Shown: one piece after another, positions 1 to 10,800 of the stretch | Numbering within the stretch: position 1 is the first letter of the stretch | Layout of the letters: each line of letters opens with the position of its first letter | From: Bacteroidia bacterium | GTDB lineage: Bacteria > Bacteroidota > Bacteroidia > UKL13-3 | Reading direction: 5' to 3' | Length of the DNA stretch: 64,000 nt | Assembly (NCBI GenBank): GCA_021740845.1 | Contig: JAIOYZ010000014.1 | Span: 1-64,000 of the forward strand | Notes under the pieces: generated by a model | The model's input: the letters and a program-made list of their open reading frames with translations, nothing else | The model's database searches: none | What the model was told of the DNA's origin: nothing | Made by a program: the position numbers and the translations under genes

Positions 1-1
1 A

Positions 2-352
2 TTAAAGCCTATTCTTCAAGGATGGTTAAACTACTTTCAATTAGCAAGCATGAAAACCAAAATGGAAAGAATAGATGCCTGGTTACGTAGACGACTGAAA
101 AGGTTCCGACTAAAACAATGCAAAAGATGCATTGGAATCATTAGGATTCTTAGGAAATTGGGTTTTGAAGAAACACTCTGTTGGCGAACGGCACTGAGCG
201 GGAAAAGCTGGTGGCGACTGAGTAACAGCCCTGCCACATCCATTGGAATGAACAACGCATGGTTCTCAAAAATGGGCTATTACAGCCACTATGAAAACTA
301 CATGCGGCTTCATCGGAAACCGCCGTACACGCAAGTACATACGGTGGTGTGA
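2..352 (+). CDS. ltrA: Group II intron reverse transcriptase/maturase, C-terminal fragment (5' end lies outside the window)
   Basis: Open frame from base 2: LKPILQGWLNYFQLASMKTKMERIDAWLRRRLKRFRLKQCKRCIGIIRILRKLGF...; the GWLNYF...DxWLRRRLR...KQ pattern is typical of the group II maturase C-terminus. Confidence 0.85.
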   Translation, partial: LKPILQGWLNYFQLASMKTKMERIDAWLRRRLKRFRLKQCKRCIGIIRILRKLGFEETLCWRTALSGKSWWRLSNSPATSIGMNNAWFSKMGYYSHYENYMRLHRKPPYTQVHTVV

Positions 353-396
353 GAGGACGGCAAAGAGAATTTATTTAAATTATCTTTGCCTCCTAC
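309..396 (+). ncRNA. Group II intron domains V and VI (3' end of intron)
   Basis: AACCGCCGT...ACGGTGGTGTGAGAGG, a domain V-like hairpin, then AGGAcGGCAAAGA...TCTTTGCCTCCT as a domain VI stem; ends in ..CCTAC (AY 3' end) near 396. Confidence 0.75.
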
Positions 397-419
397 TTAA
401 TTGTTCTTGGTTCAAACCA

Positions 420-3194
420 CTATTCCCTTACCCAAATATTAATGGAATATGGCTGAACGATATATTTTCTTTTTCCGCCCATAACTGTTTCGTAATATTG
501 GGCAAATTTGGCTTTTAGCGCAATTTCATTGGAGTTGCCAATTAGTTTCCATTTTCCAATTGGAAATTCTATTTCTAATTCTTGCATTTTGGAGCCAGTG
601 TTAAGCATAACAAACACTCTTCCTTGGATAAAATAACCCAACATGTGTTCATCTTTTGGTTCAACAAAAACATAGGCAAGGTTTGAAAACAATTCTGGGT
701 TAGTAGTTGAAGAATTAAAAGCAGGCAATGGCAGCAAATATTTTTTACGTATTTCTAGCAACCCTTTCCAATAATTGAGCATGTTTTGGTAATCTGCATT
801 CTGGTAAGGTTCGTTTCTATTGGGAGCCTTTTCTGGGTTTAGTTTCTTTCCAATATTTTCCCAGATAAATTGGTTTGCATTGCGCATGTTGTAAGTATCG
901 CGCTTACCATGAAAATATATTTTACCACTAGGTATTTCTTTTTCAACTTCGCGTAAAGGAGCCAAACCTTTGCTACGCATAAACTCAGAACCACCGTTTA
1001 TTACAAGCGGGCCAGGTGTTGTCAATAGCAAGGTTGCGGCAATTTTATAGTTAATTTCATCTACTCCAAAACGGCCATCAAAACCATAGGTTGCAAACTG
1101 GTCTGCCAATGCAAAGTTGTCGTGAATGTCGAGATAATTTACCGCGCTATTGATATTTTTTTGAGTAGGAAATGTGCAGGTTAAACCTTTTTTTACATCG
1201 TCTCTTAAAAGCGCATTTCCTCCTGCCCATCCGCGGTCGGTTTCTTTGCTGTTTAATTCAAAAACTGGCCCTTTGTATGTGTTTCTAGCATCATCGTTAA
1301 AGTAACAAATGGGAGCATCTTCTTTGTACCAATGCCAGTTTGGGTTTTTATTGTATTCTGGGTCGTTACTATCAATCCAAGGTTCGCCGTAAATAATTAT
1401 GTCTTTAGGGAGTTCACTTTTTAAGAGCAACAAAGTTTCTTTATCTGTTTGGCCGGCTAAATCTATTCTAAAACCATCTACTCCAAACTCTTCAATAAAG
1501 TGTTTGCATTGATCAATAATCCAACGTTGTGTCATGTAGCGGTTTTCGCTTTTGGTTTCGTTGCCATATTCACCAATGTGTTCAAGGTTTTTGGTACGGT
1601 AATAATATTGTTTGTCAAATGCATTGAAATGAAACAAATAAGAGCGGCCATCCATGTTTTCTGCAGTATGGTTAAAAACAAAATCTACAATAACAGCCAT
1701 ATTGTTTTCGTGGAATTTCTGAACCAAATCCCTAAACTGCTCTCGCTCTGAACCGGGTTCTGTTCCTTTTTGGCGGTAACGGCTTTCGATGGCAAAGCTG
1801 TGTGAGGTTCTGTAACCCCAATCGTAATTCTCAGTTGCAACACCTTGTTCAATCATGTACGGGTCGTTTTTAAAAGCTGTTTCCCACTCATCTTTTGGCC
1901 AATGCAACATTTCTTGAACAGGCATTAAGTGAACGGTATTAATTCCTAATTTTGTTAAGTAATCAAAACCAATTGGCTGACCAAGGCTATTTTTTAAGCC
2001 ACTCACACCCATACCAGCAATGGTTCCTTTTAGGCTTTCATCTATGGGAAGCAAATCGGTAAAATCTTGAACATGCACCTCATAAGCCATTACCTGTTCC
2101 ATTTTTGGGCGGCCATTTTTTAGCGGCTTGGCTGGATTGGTTTTATGCGCAACTCTACATTTTCCAAAGCTATCATCACTTACTCTTGCATAAGGATCGC
2201 TAACATGTACTGGGTTGGTTTCGAAAAAAGAATTGCCTGGATCATTAAAACCATGCACCGTAAAATCATACCAATAGCCCTCTAAATTTTTTGGAACAAA
2301 TGCTTCCCAGACACCCATTTCATCAGATTTCATTGCAATGATTTCGTCTGCTTCTTTTTGGTCTTTATTTTTATAAAGGTATAGTTTTAGTTCAGTAGCT
2401 CTAGGAGAAAAAACTCTAAAGCTGGTGCTTTTACCATCTCCAGAAATATTTGCCCCAAGTTCTTTATCACTTTTTATCGTTTTGAACCAAGGTTCCCAAG
2501 AGCACAGTATTTTTTCTTTTAATTCGGGAATTTCCAAATAGTAAACACGACGCCTATCGATGGATTTTTCTGGAGTTAATGTTATGTAGATAGGAGCGTT
2601 AGATGGGGTTAATTTTTTATCATTTACATCTTGTAAAGTATAAGATCTATCGCTTTCCATTTGGTTGAACGACATTGCTTCACCAGCAGCGTTTTTAAGC
2701 AAAAACGAATTGGCTTTAAAATCAATATTAGGCAAGTTTTTGGCGCCCTTAATTATCACCATGATTTTACCATCGGCTGTAATTCCAGGGTTTATTGAAA
2801 GGGGCTCAAAACCTTTCATATAAACCAGGTTTCCTCCCTCCAAATTGGGTGCGGATTTGGGAGGGTCCATCCATTTACCATCCTGTGTTCTAAATTTAAA
2901 AGGCATAGAAGGTTTAATTTTTTCGTTGTTGGGGTTATAAATACAAAGTTTCCATAGTCCATTATCTACCTTATTCAATTGGTAATTTGGGTCTTTTAAA
3001 TCTTGGCTCCATGATCTAAAAGCTCCTGTAACCAAAACACCTTGTGGTTTTATTTGGTAAATGTCTTCTGAAAAAAGAAAACAAAGCGAATCGTTTTTTT
3101 GAAAATATCCACTTAACCAATCGGCTTGTGATTGTGCAAAAGTGAATAATGGGCTTGTCAGAAAAGACAGAATAAGGGCTAGGTAAAATCTCAT
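420..3194 (-). CDS. pulA: Secreted pullulanase / GH13 alpha-amylase family protein
   Basis: Signal peptide; ENYDWGYRT, VIVDFVFNHTAE, VDGFRIDLAGQ and YGEPW motifs of type I pullulanases. Confidence 0.85.
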   Translation of the reverse strand: MRFYLALILSFLTSPLFTFAQSQADWLSGYFQKNDSLCFLFSEDIYQIKPQGVLVTGAFRSWSQDLKDPNYQLNKVDNGLWKLCIYNPNNEKIKPSMPFKFRTQDGKWMDPPKSAPNLEGGNLVYMKGFEPLSINPGITADGKIMVIIKGAKNLPNIDFKANSFLLKNAAGEAMSFNQMESDRSYTLQDVNDKKLTPSNAPIYITLTPEKSIDRRRVYYLEIPELKEKILCSWEPWFKTIKSDKELGANISGDGKSTSFRVFSPRATELKLYLYKNKDQKEADEIIAMKSDEMGVWEAFVPKNLEGYWYDFTVHGFNDPGNSFFETNPVHVSDPYARVSDDSFGKCRVAHKTNPAKPLKNGRPKMEQVMAYEVHVQDFTDLLPIDESLKGTIAGMGVSGLKNSLGQPIGFDYLTKLGINTVHLMPVQEMLHWPKDEWETAFKNDPYMIEQGVATENYDWGYRTSHSFAIESRYRQKGTEPGSEREQFRDLVQKFHENNMAVIVDFVFNHTAENMDGRSYLFHFNAFDKQYYYRTKNLEHIGEYGNETKSENRYMTQRWIIDQCKHFIEEFGVDGFRIDLAGQTDKETLLLLKSELPKDIIIYGEPWIDSNDPEYNKNPNWHWYKEDAPICYFNDDARNTYKGPVFELNSKETDRGWAGGNALLRDDVKKGLTCTFPTQKNINSAVNYLDIHDNFALADQFATYGFDGRFGVDEINYKIAATLLLTTPGPLVINGGSEFMRSKGLAPLREVEKEIPSGKIYFHGKRDTYNMRNANQFIWENIGKKLNPEKAPNRNEPYQNADYQNMLNYWKGLLEIRKKYLLPLPAFNSSTTNPELFSNLAYVFVEPKDEHMLGYFIQGRVFVMLNTGSKMQELEIEFPIGKWKLIGNSNEIALKAKFAQYYETVMGGKRKYIVQPYSINIWVRE

Positions 3195-3306
3195 AAAACG
3201 AAAGTCGGTAATTTGAATTAAAAATCCCCGTAATTATTTTGGCATTTACTTTGGGTTTTATAAGTGTAATAGAATTTCAATAAAAACGAATAATCCCTTA
3301 GAACCC

Positions 3307-3765
3307 ATGTCAAATCTGCTAGGACTTAACAATTCAACAAACCAAATCACGCTTCAAAATGATAATTCTAGTCCATTTTGGGAAATAAAGATTTTGTTGG
3401 TAGAAACAAATCCCTCAGTAATTAGAATGGTAGAAAAAGTTTTAGAAGACTCTTCTGTTTTGCATTTTTTAAGAAGGATTGATACGATTCACGATTTAAA
3501 CTTTGAGTTGAAATACAATAAGCCAAATTTGGTGCTGAGCGGAAGAACAATGGAAGGCTTTAGTGCCAAGAATGTTTTAGAGCAGGTTGAGATGTATACA
3601 CCTAGTTTACCCGTTTTGGTTTTGGCTCCAGATTTCAATGCAGAAATGAATATTCAATTGGTAAACCAAGGAGCTTACGATATTATTTATCATTCAGAAA
3701 TAAAGCGATTGCCTAATGAAGTTTCCTTTTTATACAAGGCAGGATTAAAGAATCGCGCATCTTAA
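3307..3765 (+). CDS. Receiver-like (pseudo-receiver) domain protein
   Basis: Receiver-like pattern ILLVETNPSVIRMVEKVLE...KPNLVLSGRTMEGFSA...LPVLVLAPD, but the expected phospho-acceptor Asp position is Ser. Confidence 0.55.
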   Translation: MSNLLGLNNSTNQITLQNDNSSPFWEIKILLVETNPSVIRMVEKVLEDSSVLHFLRRIDTIHDLNFELKYNKPNLVLSGRTMEGFSAKNVLEQVEMYTPSLPVLVLAPDFNAEMNIQLVNQGAYDIIYHSEIKRLPNEVSFLYKAGLKNRAS

Positions 3766-3783
3766 TTTAACTGTAATTTACAT

Positions 3784-3797
3784 TCGGTTCAAACCGA
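3784..3797. repeat. Iterated motif copy in the REC-sigma intergenic region (TTCGGTTCAAACCGAA context)
   Basis: GGTTCAAACC at 3786-3795 with palindromic flanks. Confidence 0.85.
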
Positions 3798-3859
3798 AAA
3801 AAAAGAAATGGATTAAACCTTTTCGTTAAACTTGCGTCTCAGGTATACAAAACCATTGC

Positions 3860-4441
3860 ATGAGTAGCGAAATTAGTGATAAAGAACTGATACAACAATT
3901 TAGGCTAGCTAGTTTAAAACAGCGGGCCTTTGAACAATTGTTGAAGCGCTATAGCAGAAAAATTTATTGGCAAGTAAGACGCATTGTAATTAGTCATGAT
4001 GATGCCGATGACGTAGTTCAAAATACGTTTATTAAGGTATGGGAAAAGCTCGAAGATTTTAGAGAAGACAGTCAGTTTTATACCTGGCTTTATAGAGTAG
4101 CCACAAATGAAGCTTTGGCTTTTTTGCAAAAGAAGAAGGCGGATAGAAATATTAGCATGGAGGAGTTGCAAGAGAGTTTGGGAGAGCAGTTGGTTGCAGA
4201 CGCCTATTTTAATGGCAACCAAGCCAGCTTGATACTTCAGAAAGCGATATTAAGTTTACCAGAAAAGCAACGATTAGTCTTTAATATGAAGTACTTTGAT
4301 AATATGAAGTACGATGAGATGGAGGCCGTTTTAGGCACAAGTGTTGGCGCATTGAAAGCTTCATATCACCATGCAGTAAAGAAAATTGAACTAATTGTAA
4401 AGGAGTCATTAAACCATTCAAATTTTGGGAGCTCTAACTAG
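3860..4441 (+). CDS. ECF-type RNA polymerase sigma factor
   Basis: Sigma-70 region 2 (DADDVVQNTFIKVWEKL..F...FYTWLYRVATNEAL) and region 4 (LPEKQRLVFNMKYFDNMKYDEMEAVLGTSVGALKASYHHAVKKI). Confidence 0.92.
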   Translation: MSSEISDKELIQQFRLASLKQRAFEQLLKRYSRKIYWQVRRIVISHDDADDVVQNTFIKVWEKLEDFREDSQFYTWLYRVATNEALAFLQKKKADRNISMEELQESLGEQLVADAYFNGNQASLILQKAILSLPEKQRLVFNMKYFDNMKYDEMEAVLGTSVGALKASYHHAVKKIELIVKESLNHSNFGSSN

Positions 4442-4442
4442 T

Positions 4443-4970
4443 ATGGATCAGGAAATTAAAAATAGTGAGGAATTTATTCGAGCATTTCCGGTGGAAGGAG
4501 GGTTTAATGAACCAGTAAACTATTTTGAAGAGTTGGATGCGGATATTTTATTAGAAATTAGGTTAAGAGAACTAATCTCCAAGAACGAAAACATAGAAAT
4601 TGGGTTTGAGGTTCCAGGGTCTTATTTTGAAACCTTAACAGAAAAAATACAAGGGAAAGTTGAAGAAAAAGGAGCCAAGAAAATTGCTTTGTTTGGCCCT
4701 TATTGGCTAAGTAAATTAACAGGTATTGCGGCAATCTTTATTATGCTTGTTGGTTTAGTTTTCTTTCGGTCTGAACCAAAAAGCATTTCAGAAATTAAAT
4801 TGACAGAGGAAGACATTGCCAATGAATTAAGTCTAGGAGATTTGAATGCGGTATTATTATGCGATGCAGGTTGGTGTAATGAATTGGAAGGTTTGGGTCA
4901 AACCAATAAAAAGAACTCAGAAATTTGGATTGAAGAAACGGATTTAGAATTAATAATAGAAGAATTATAA
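4443..4970 (+). CDS. Hypothetical single-TM protein, possible anti-sigma factor
   Basis: Follows the ECF sigma gene directly; one TM segment (LTGIAAIFIMLVGLVFF); start chosen at MDQEIKN rather than the upstream overlapping Met. Confidence 0.5.
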   Translation: MDQEIKNSEEFIRAFPVEGGFNEPVNYFEELDADILLEIRLRELISKNENIEIGFEVPGSYFETLTEKIQGKVEEKGAKKIALFGPYWLSKLTGIAAIFIMLVGLVFFRSEPKSISEIKLTEEDIANELSLGDLNAVLLCDAGWCNELEGLGQTNKKNSEIWIEETDLELIIEEL

Positions 4971-4983
4971 AGGAGAAAGAAAT

Positions 4984-5442
4984 ATGAGAAAGAGATGGGT
5001 ATTATTTAGCATTTTGAGTTTTGTATTTATGGGTGTTACCATAGCACAACCAAGAGGAATGGAAGAAAAGCGGGAAAAAATTGAATCGATGAAGGTTGGA
5101 TTCATTACTCAAAAACTCAATTTAACAACAGAAGAGGCACAGAAATTTTGGCCTGTTTACAACCGTTACAATGATGAATTGGAAAAATCGAGGAAGCAGT
5201 TTAGGGGCAAAGTGTTGGAGGAAAGAAAGAACGTAGACAACATGACGGAGAAGGAGGCAGAAAAAGCATTGGAAGATATGTTAGCCTATAGAGCATCTGA
5301 GGTAGAATTAACACGGAAATATACCGAAGAGTTTAAGAAAGTTTTACCTGCACAAAAGGTGGTGAAGTTGTTTATTGCGGAGCAGGAGTTTAAGCGAGAG
5401 TTGCTAAAACAATTAAAAGAGCAACACAAAAACAGGCAATAA
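4984..5442 (+). CDS. Spy/CpxP-like periplasmic helical protein
   Basis: Signal peptide then KVGFITQKLNLTTEEAQKFWPVYNRYNDELEKSRKQFRG; this family commonly follows ECF sigma/anti-sigma pairs in Bacteroidota. Confidence 0.55.
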   Translation: MRKRWVLFSILSFVFMGVTIAQPRGMEEKREKIESMKVGFITQKLNLTTEEAQKFWPVYNRYNDELEKSRKQFRGKVLEERKNVDNMTEKEAEKALEDMLAYRASEVELTRKYTEEFKKVLPAQKVVKLFIAEQEFKRELLKQLKEQHKNRQ

Positions 5443-5461
5443 ATTTAGAGCCTTTTTTATG

Positions 5462-5493
5462 AAAGCAGCAAGGGCAACTTTGCTGCTTTTTTT
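5462..5493 (+). terminator. Rho-independent terminator
   Basis: AAAGCAGCAA-loop-TTGCTGCTTT followed by T-run. Confidence 0.8.
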
Positions 5494-5564
5494 CAGTAAA
5501 AACACAAATAAAAATCATGCAATTTTTTTCTATATAAGGAGAATTGGCGTTTTATATTTGCGCC

Positions 5565-6845
5565 ATGCAAAAGCAAACTAAGGTTGTAACCGCCCAAGAA
5601 GCAGTTCGCCACATTCAGTCCAACTCGCGCGTGTTTATACATGGAAGTGCAGCAACACCAATTACTGTTTTGACTGCCTTAATGGATAGAAAAGAGGAGC
5701 TTAGAAAAGTGGAGTTGGTAAGTATAAGTACATTGGGTTTTGATTTGAATGATCCTTCTTTGGAAGGACATTTTTTTATCAACTCGTTGTTTGTTTCGGA
5801 GTCGGTAAGGAAAGCAGTAAACTCGAGTAGGGGAGATTATGTTCCTGTTTTTTTGAGTGAAATACCTAAACTTTTCCATGATGATTATTTGCCATTAGAT
5901 ATTGCAATTCTGCATGTTTCAACACCAGATAAACATGGATTTGTGAGCTTGGGTACTTCAGTGGATGTGGCACGTGCAGCAGCATATAATGCAAAAACAA
6001 TAATTGCTCAAATTAACCCCAATATGCCAAGAACACATGGGGATGCATTTATTCCACTATCTATGATTGATTTTGTGGTAGAGGTAAATGATGAGTTGCC
6101 TTCTGTAAGTTATTCCGAAAACAGCGATTACGCCTGTGAACAAATTGGAAGAAATGTTGCTGAATTGGTAGAGGATGGAGCCACACTTCAGTTGGGTATT
6201 GGAACTATTCCAGATAATGTTTTGCGCAATTTAGGTTCACACAGAAACCTTGGTTTACATACCGAAATGTTTTCTGATGGAGCAATAGATTTGATTAAGA
6301 AGGGAATTATAAACAATAGTCAGAAAAAGATTGTTCAAGGATATTGTGTAAGTGGTTTCTTAATTGGAACCAAGCGTTTGTATGATTTTGTGGATGACAA
6401 TCCTATTGTGAAGTGTTTGGATATAAGTTATGTTAATGACCCTAGAACCTTAAGCTTGAACCCAAAGGTAACAGCAATTAATAGTGCTATTGAAATTGAT
6501 TTAACCGGACAGGTTTGTGCAGATTCGATTGGGATGTATCAATATTCTGGAATAGGCGGGCAAATGGATTTTATTAGAGGGGCGGCATTATCTGAGAGGG
6601 GTAAGCCAATTATTGCTTTGCCATCTAGAACAGGAAAAGGGATTTCTAGAATTACACCATCTTTAAAAGAAGGAGCTGGTGTGGTAACAACTAGAGGCCA
6701 TATTCATTGGGTTGTAACGGAATATGGAGCTGTAAATTTATATGGAAGAAACATGGAGCAGAGGGCAGAATTGCTTACTAGCATTGCACACCCAGACGAC
6801 CGTGAAATGCTTGAAAAGGCTACCTTTGAGCGCTTTTTAAAATAA
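5565..6845 (+). CDS. Acetyl-CoA hydrolase/4-hydroxybutyrate CoA-transferase family protein
   Basis: Full-length family pattern (GDYVPVFLSEIPKLF, LQLGIGTIPDNVLRNL, GIGGQMDFIRGAALSERGKPIIALPS); ATG at 5565 preferred over 5544. Confidence 0.85.
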   Translation: MQKQTKVVTAQEAVRHIQSNSRVFIHGSAATPITVLTALMDRKEELRKVELVSISTLGFDLNDPSLEGHFFINSLFVSESVRKAVNSSRGDYVPVFLSEIPKLFHDDYLPLDIAILHVSTPDKHGFVSLGTSVDVARAAAYNAKTIIAQINPNMPRTHGDAFIPLSMIDFVVEVNDELPSVSYSENSDYACEQIGRNVAELVEDGATLQLGIGTIPDNVLRNLGSHRNLGLHTEMFSDGAIDLIKKGIINNSQKKIVQGYCVSGFLIGTKRLYDFVDDNPIVKCLDISYVNDPRTLSLNPKVTAINSAIEIDLTGQVCADSIGMYQYSGIGGQMDFIRGAALSERGKPIIALPSRTGKGISRITPSLKEGAGVVTTRGHIHWVVTEYGAVNLYGRNMEQRAELLTSIAHPDDREMLEKATFERFLK

Positions 6846-6846
6846 A

Positions 6847-7512
6847 TTAATAATAGGATTCGTAGAATTTTAGAGCAAGCCCTAAAAGCGGATCGTAGCC
6901 AATAAAAGTGTTGGTTTCTACTTTTCTGGAATAGGAGAAGAATTTTTGCGCACCATCTGTTGCAAGATAATGGTGGTTTTCGTGAATGGTAAAATCTGGG
7001 TCGAGTTCATCTGGGAGCATTTCTAGGGCTGCATCAACAGAGCTTGGATCTAAAATGGTTTTGGCATATTCAGAAATTGCCTTTTCTTTTTGAGTTTTGG
7101 TACCATAATAACCACCACCATCGAGGTACATTTCTAATAAATTCATTAAAGGAAATGAGTCTTTAAAAATACAAACTCCTTTTGCTGAGATTATTTGAAA
7201 GAATACAGAGGCCGTGTATTCATAATCTCCAACAACCGAAAACCTAAAGCGGTCCATTTCTGCAGTATCTGAAAAATAGAAATAAGCCGAAGTGTCTTTC
7301 CAAACTTTTAGTGGAATAGGTCTTTCCACATATTTTGGAAAGCTAAGCATGTGTTTTTTGGGGAGGTAAGTTGAGAAATTTCCACTTACTTCTGGTGAAT
7401 CAAATGGAAAAATGACCTTAGGATGCAGAACTTTGGAGTACAAATTTTGCACAACAAAAAATGCTATCAGGGTAAATAGGATTTTGATTTTTATCATAGC
7501 CAAGGGTTTCAT
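6847..7512 (-). CDS. Hypothetical exported protein
   Basis: Long ORF with N-terminal hydrophobic signal; no family recognised. Confidence 0.5.
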   Translation of the reverse strand: MKPLAMIKIKILFTLIAFFVVQNLYSKVLHPKVIFPFDSPEVSGNFSTYLPKKHMLSFPKYVERPIPLKVWKDTSAYFYFSDTAEMDRFRFSVVGDYEYTASVFFQIISAKGVCIFKDSFPLMNLLEMYLDGGGYYGTKTQKEKAISEYAKTILDPSSVDAALEMLPDELDPDFTIHENHHYLATDGAQKFFSYSRKVETNTFIGYDPLLGLALKFYESYY

Positions 7513-7849
7513 AATGGTTTAAATAGGGGTTATTCTAGTTTAAACGGATTTCAAAAATAGCAGAATTATTGAAAGGGCAATGTCAAATTTTTATTGTGAA
7601 ATCTAAGTTGGTTCAAACCGAAACCACCGTTATTAATTGGTCTTTTAAGAAAGTATAGGTTGAAATAGCAGCCAAATTTTATATGAGCTTGAGAGCTTAG
7701 GAAGGATTTTCTTTTATTTAAATTGTTTTTTCATATACTAATAATTATCAGTGTATTTGACCAGATATATTTTTAATTTTGGCCTTATCTTAGGATGATA
7801 TTCTGCAATTAATAATTATTTTATTAATAAGGGATAGAGAAACAACTTT

Positions 7850-10800
7850 TTGGTTTTGATAAATAAAGGAAATCTGCTTTTCTTGCTTACTATGCTATGG
7901 ACAAATATCCATGCACAGACGGTTTATTGCCCTCCCAATATCAATTTTGAAAACAATAATTTTAGTGGATGGACCCTTTATACAGGCGGCTGTTGCCCAA
8001 TTAATACTCCTACTTTATCTGGGCCTGTTGCTGGTAGGCATACTATAACGTCTGGAACAGGTTTGGATCCATATGGTTTGTTTCCTGTTGTAGATCCTGC
8101 AAAAGGTTTATACTCATTAAAACTAGGAAATAACTCAGTTAGAGCCCAGGCAGAAAGGGCAAGATATTATGTTCATGTTCCGAGTAATTTAAATAATTAT
8201 AGCCTTTTATTAAAATATGCGGTTGTATTAGAAAACCCTTCACATACACCTGCTGACCAGCCAAGATTTGAAATTAAAGCGTATGATTCTATAACAGGCG
8301 TCCCCATTTCTTGCGCCCAATTTAGTTTTGTTGCTTCCTCTGTTTTACCAGGATTTAGTTTATCAACTTTAGGCTCTAATGTGTATTACAAACCATGGTC
8401 GTTGGCGAGTTTAAATTTGAGTGGTTTTGCCGGAAGAACTGTTGCTGTTGATTTTGCAAGTGGCGATTGCGATAGAGGACGGCATTTTGGGTATGGTTAT
8501 GTGGATGTAAATTGTGTTCTTTTTGAGGTGAGCTCTGTGGCTTGTAAAGGGACTTTAACATCAACATTAACGGCACCACCAGGTTACCAACATTATAGGT
8601 GGTATGATTCTACATTAACCACATTGCTTGATACAAACCAAGTTGCAAGTGTTCCAACTCCTGCAACCTTTAACAAATACACTGTTGTGCTTACTGCCTA
8701 TCCAGGTTTTGGTTGCGACGATACTTTAAGCACTACCCTCTATGTTTCGGATACTAAAGTAGTGGTGGCAAATGATACACTTATTTGTAAAAACAAGGCC
8801 ATTCAACTGGTGGATACAGCAACTAGTAATGCTCGGTTTGAACCATTAAGTTTTAGTTGGAGTCCGAGTGTTAATTTAAGTTGCTCCACTTGCTTAAACC
8901 CAATTGCTTCTCCTGGTGTTCAAACCAAATATGTTTTGAGTGTTACAGATAATAATGGTTGTGTTGTAAAGGATAGCTTAACGATAAGTATTAGAAGTGA
9001 TAGCATTGTTTTGCAACCACAAAACGTTTTGGTTTGTAAAGGCCAACCAGCATTATTTAGGGTTTCTATGTCTGGTGTTGGTCCTTATACATATCAATGG
9101 AGGAAAAACGGAATCCCAATTGCATCAACAAATAACGATACCTTAAGTCTTACAACGGTTGCATATAGCGATACTGGAAATTATTCTGTGCTTATTAATT
9201 GGGGTTGCGATAGTTTGTTATCCAATTCGGTTTACTTGAGAACATTGCCAGGCATACAACTTTTGGAACAGCCCGAATCTTTGGAAAAGTGTTTGGGTAA
9301 ATCTGCTACATTTTTTGTGGAAGCCCATAGCTCTGCGCCAATTGTTTACCAATGGAAAAGAAATGGTGTAATTATTCCTGGGGCAAATTTAGACTCTTTA
9401 TTTCTGACTAGCATTTCTCCTATAGATTTAGGTTATTATCAAGTTATTCTTACATCAATTTGCGATACCATTTACTCTGATACGGCAAGATTGAGATTAT
9501 TATCCCCACCAAGTATTGAGGAACAACCACTGAGTAAAGTTCAGTGTATTGGAGATACATTTTCTATAAAGGTTAAGGTTGAGGGTGGTCCAGTTCAATA
9601 TCAATGGATGAAAAATGGAGTTCCTATTCCGGGAAAAATCTTGGATAGTTTATTGTTTTCTCCCGTTCTCCATATCGATTCTGGTTCCTATTCTGTAAGA
9701 GTTATTGGCGAGTGCGACACTTTGCTATCATCGGTTGCAGTAATCAGTTTAAATAGTCCACCAAGTATAAGTTTACAGCCAAATTCTTTTACGGGTTGTT
9801 TAGGTTCGAACCAAACCTTTAAAGTAAATTCAATTGGTGCAAGCTCTTACCAATGGTATAAGAATGGAAATTCAATTTTAGGTGCAACACTTGATTCTTT
9901 AATTATTAACGGGATTCAAGCAAGTGATACAGGAAACTATTTTGTTACGGTAAAAGGAAATTGCGATAGCATCAATTCGATAGAGGTAAAACTTGGGATT
10001 TATATGGCCCCTCAAATTTTGGTTCAAACCGATTCTTTAAATGTTTGCGAAGGAGGAAGCGGATTGATGAAAGTATTAATTGGCGATATAACAGGAGTTA
10101 GTTTGCAATGGTTAAAGGGGAATTCAATACTTTCTAATGAACAAAACGACACGTTAAATTTTACAAATATTGGTTCATCGGATACGGGATATTATAGGCT
10201 TAGGATAATTTCTATTTGTGATACACTTTATAGCGATTCTGTAAAATTGAGCTTGTTACCAAAAACACAAATTGTGCTTGAACCGCAATCTGAAATTAGG
10301 TGTTTGGAAGATACATTTTCATTGAAAACACTTGCAATAGGATTTGGTGCTATCAATTATCAATGGTATAAAAATAATACAGCAATAATTGGCCAGCAAT
10401 TAGATAGTCTGGTTTTTACCTCGGCTGCTTTTGCAGATACAGGAAGCTATTTTGTGATTGCGCAAGGTAATTGTGGAATTGATACGTCATTGGAGGCTCA
10501 TGTGTTTTTAAATACTCCACCCCAAATTTTGGTTCAACCAGATAGCATATTTGTTTGCAAAAATGAGACAGGAAGTTTGAGGGTTTTGGCCTTGGGTGCA
10601 AGTTCTTTTCAATGGTACCATAACGGTGTAATTTTGCCTGGAGAAATAAAGGATACCTTATTTATAAATTCTGTAATGGATGCAGATACAGGCAACTATT
10701 TTGTTTCAATAAAAGGCAATTGTGATAGCCTTTTAACAAGGGAAGTTTATATAGCTTATAAGCCAAAACCTGTTATTAGTTTTGAACCTATTTCCATGCA

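Noticed and set aside
7513-7849. Strong promoter for the giant Ig protein
   Set aside because: A TAATTTTG box is present but the upstream TTTG spacing is off by several bases, so the call is too weak
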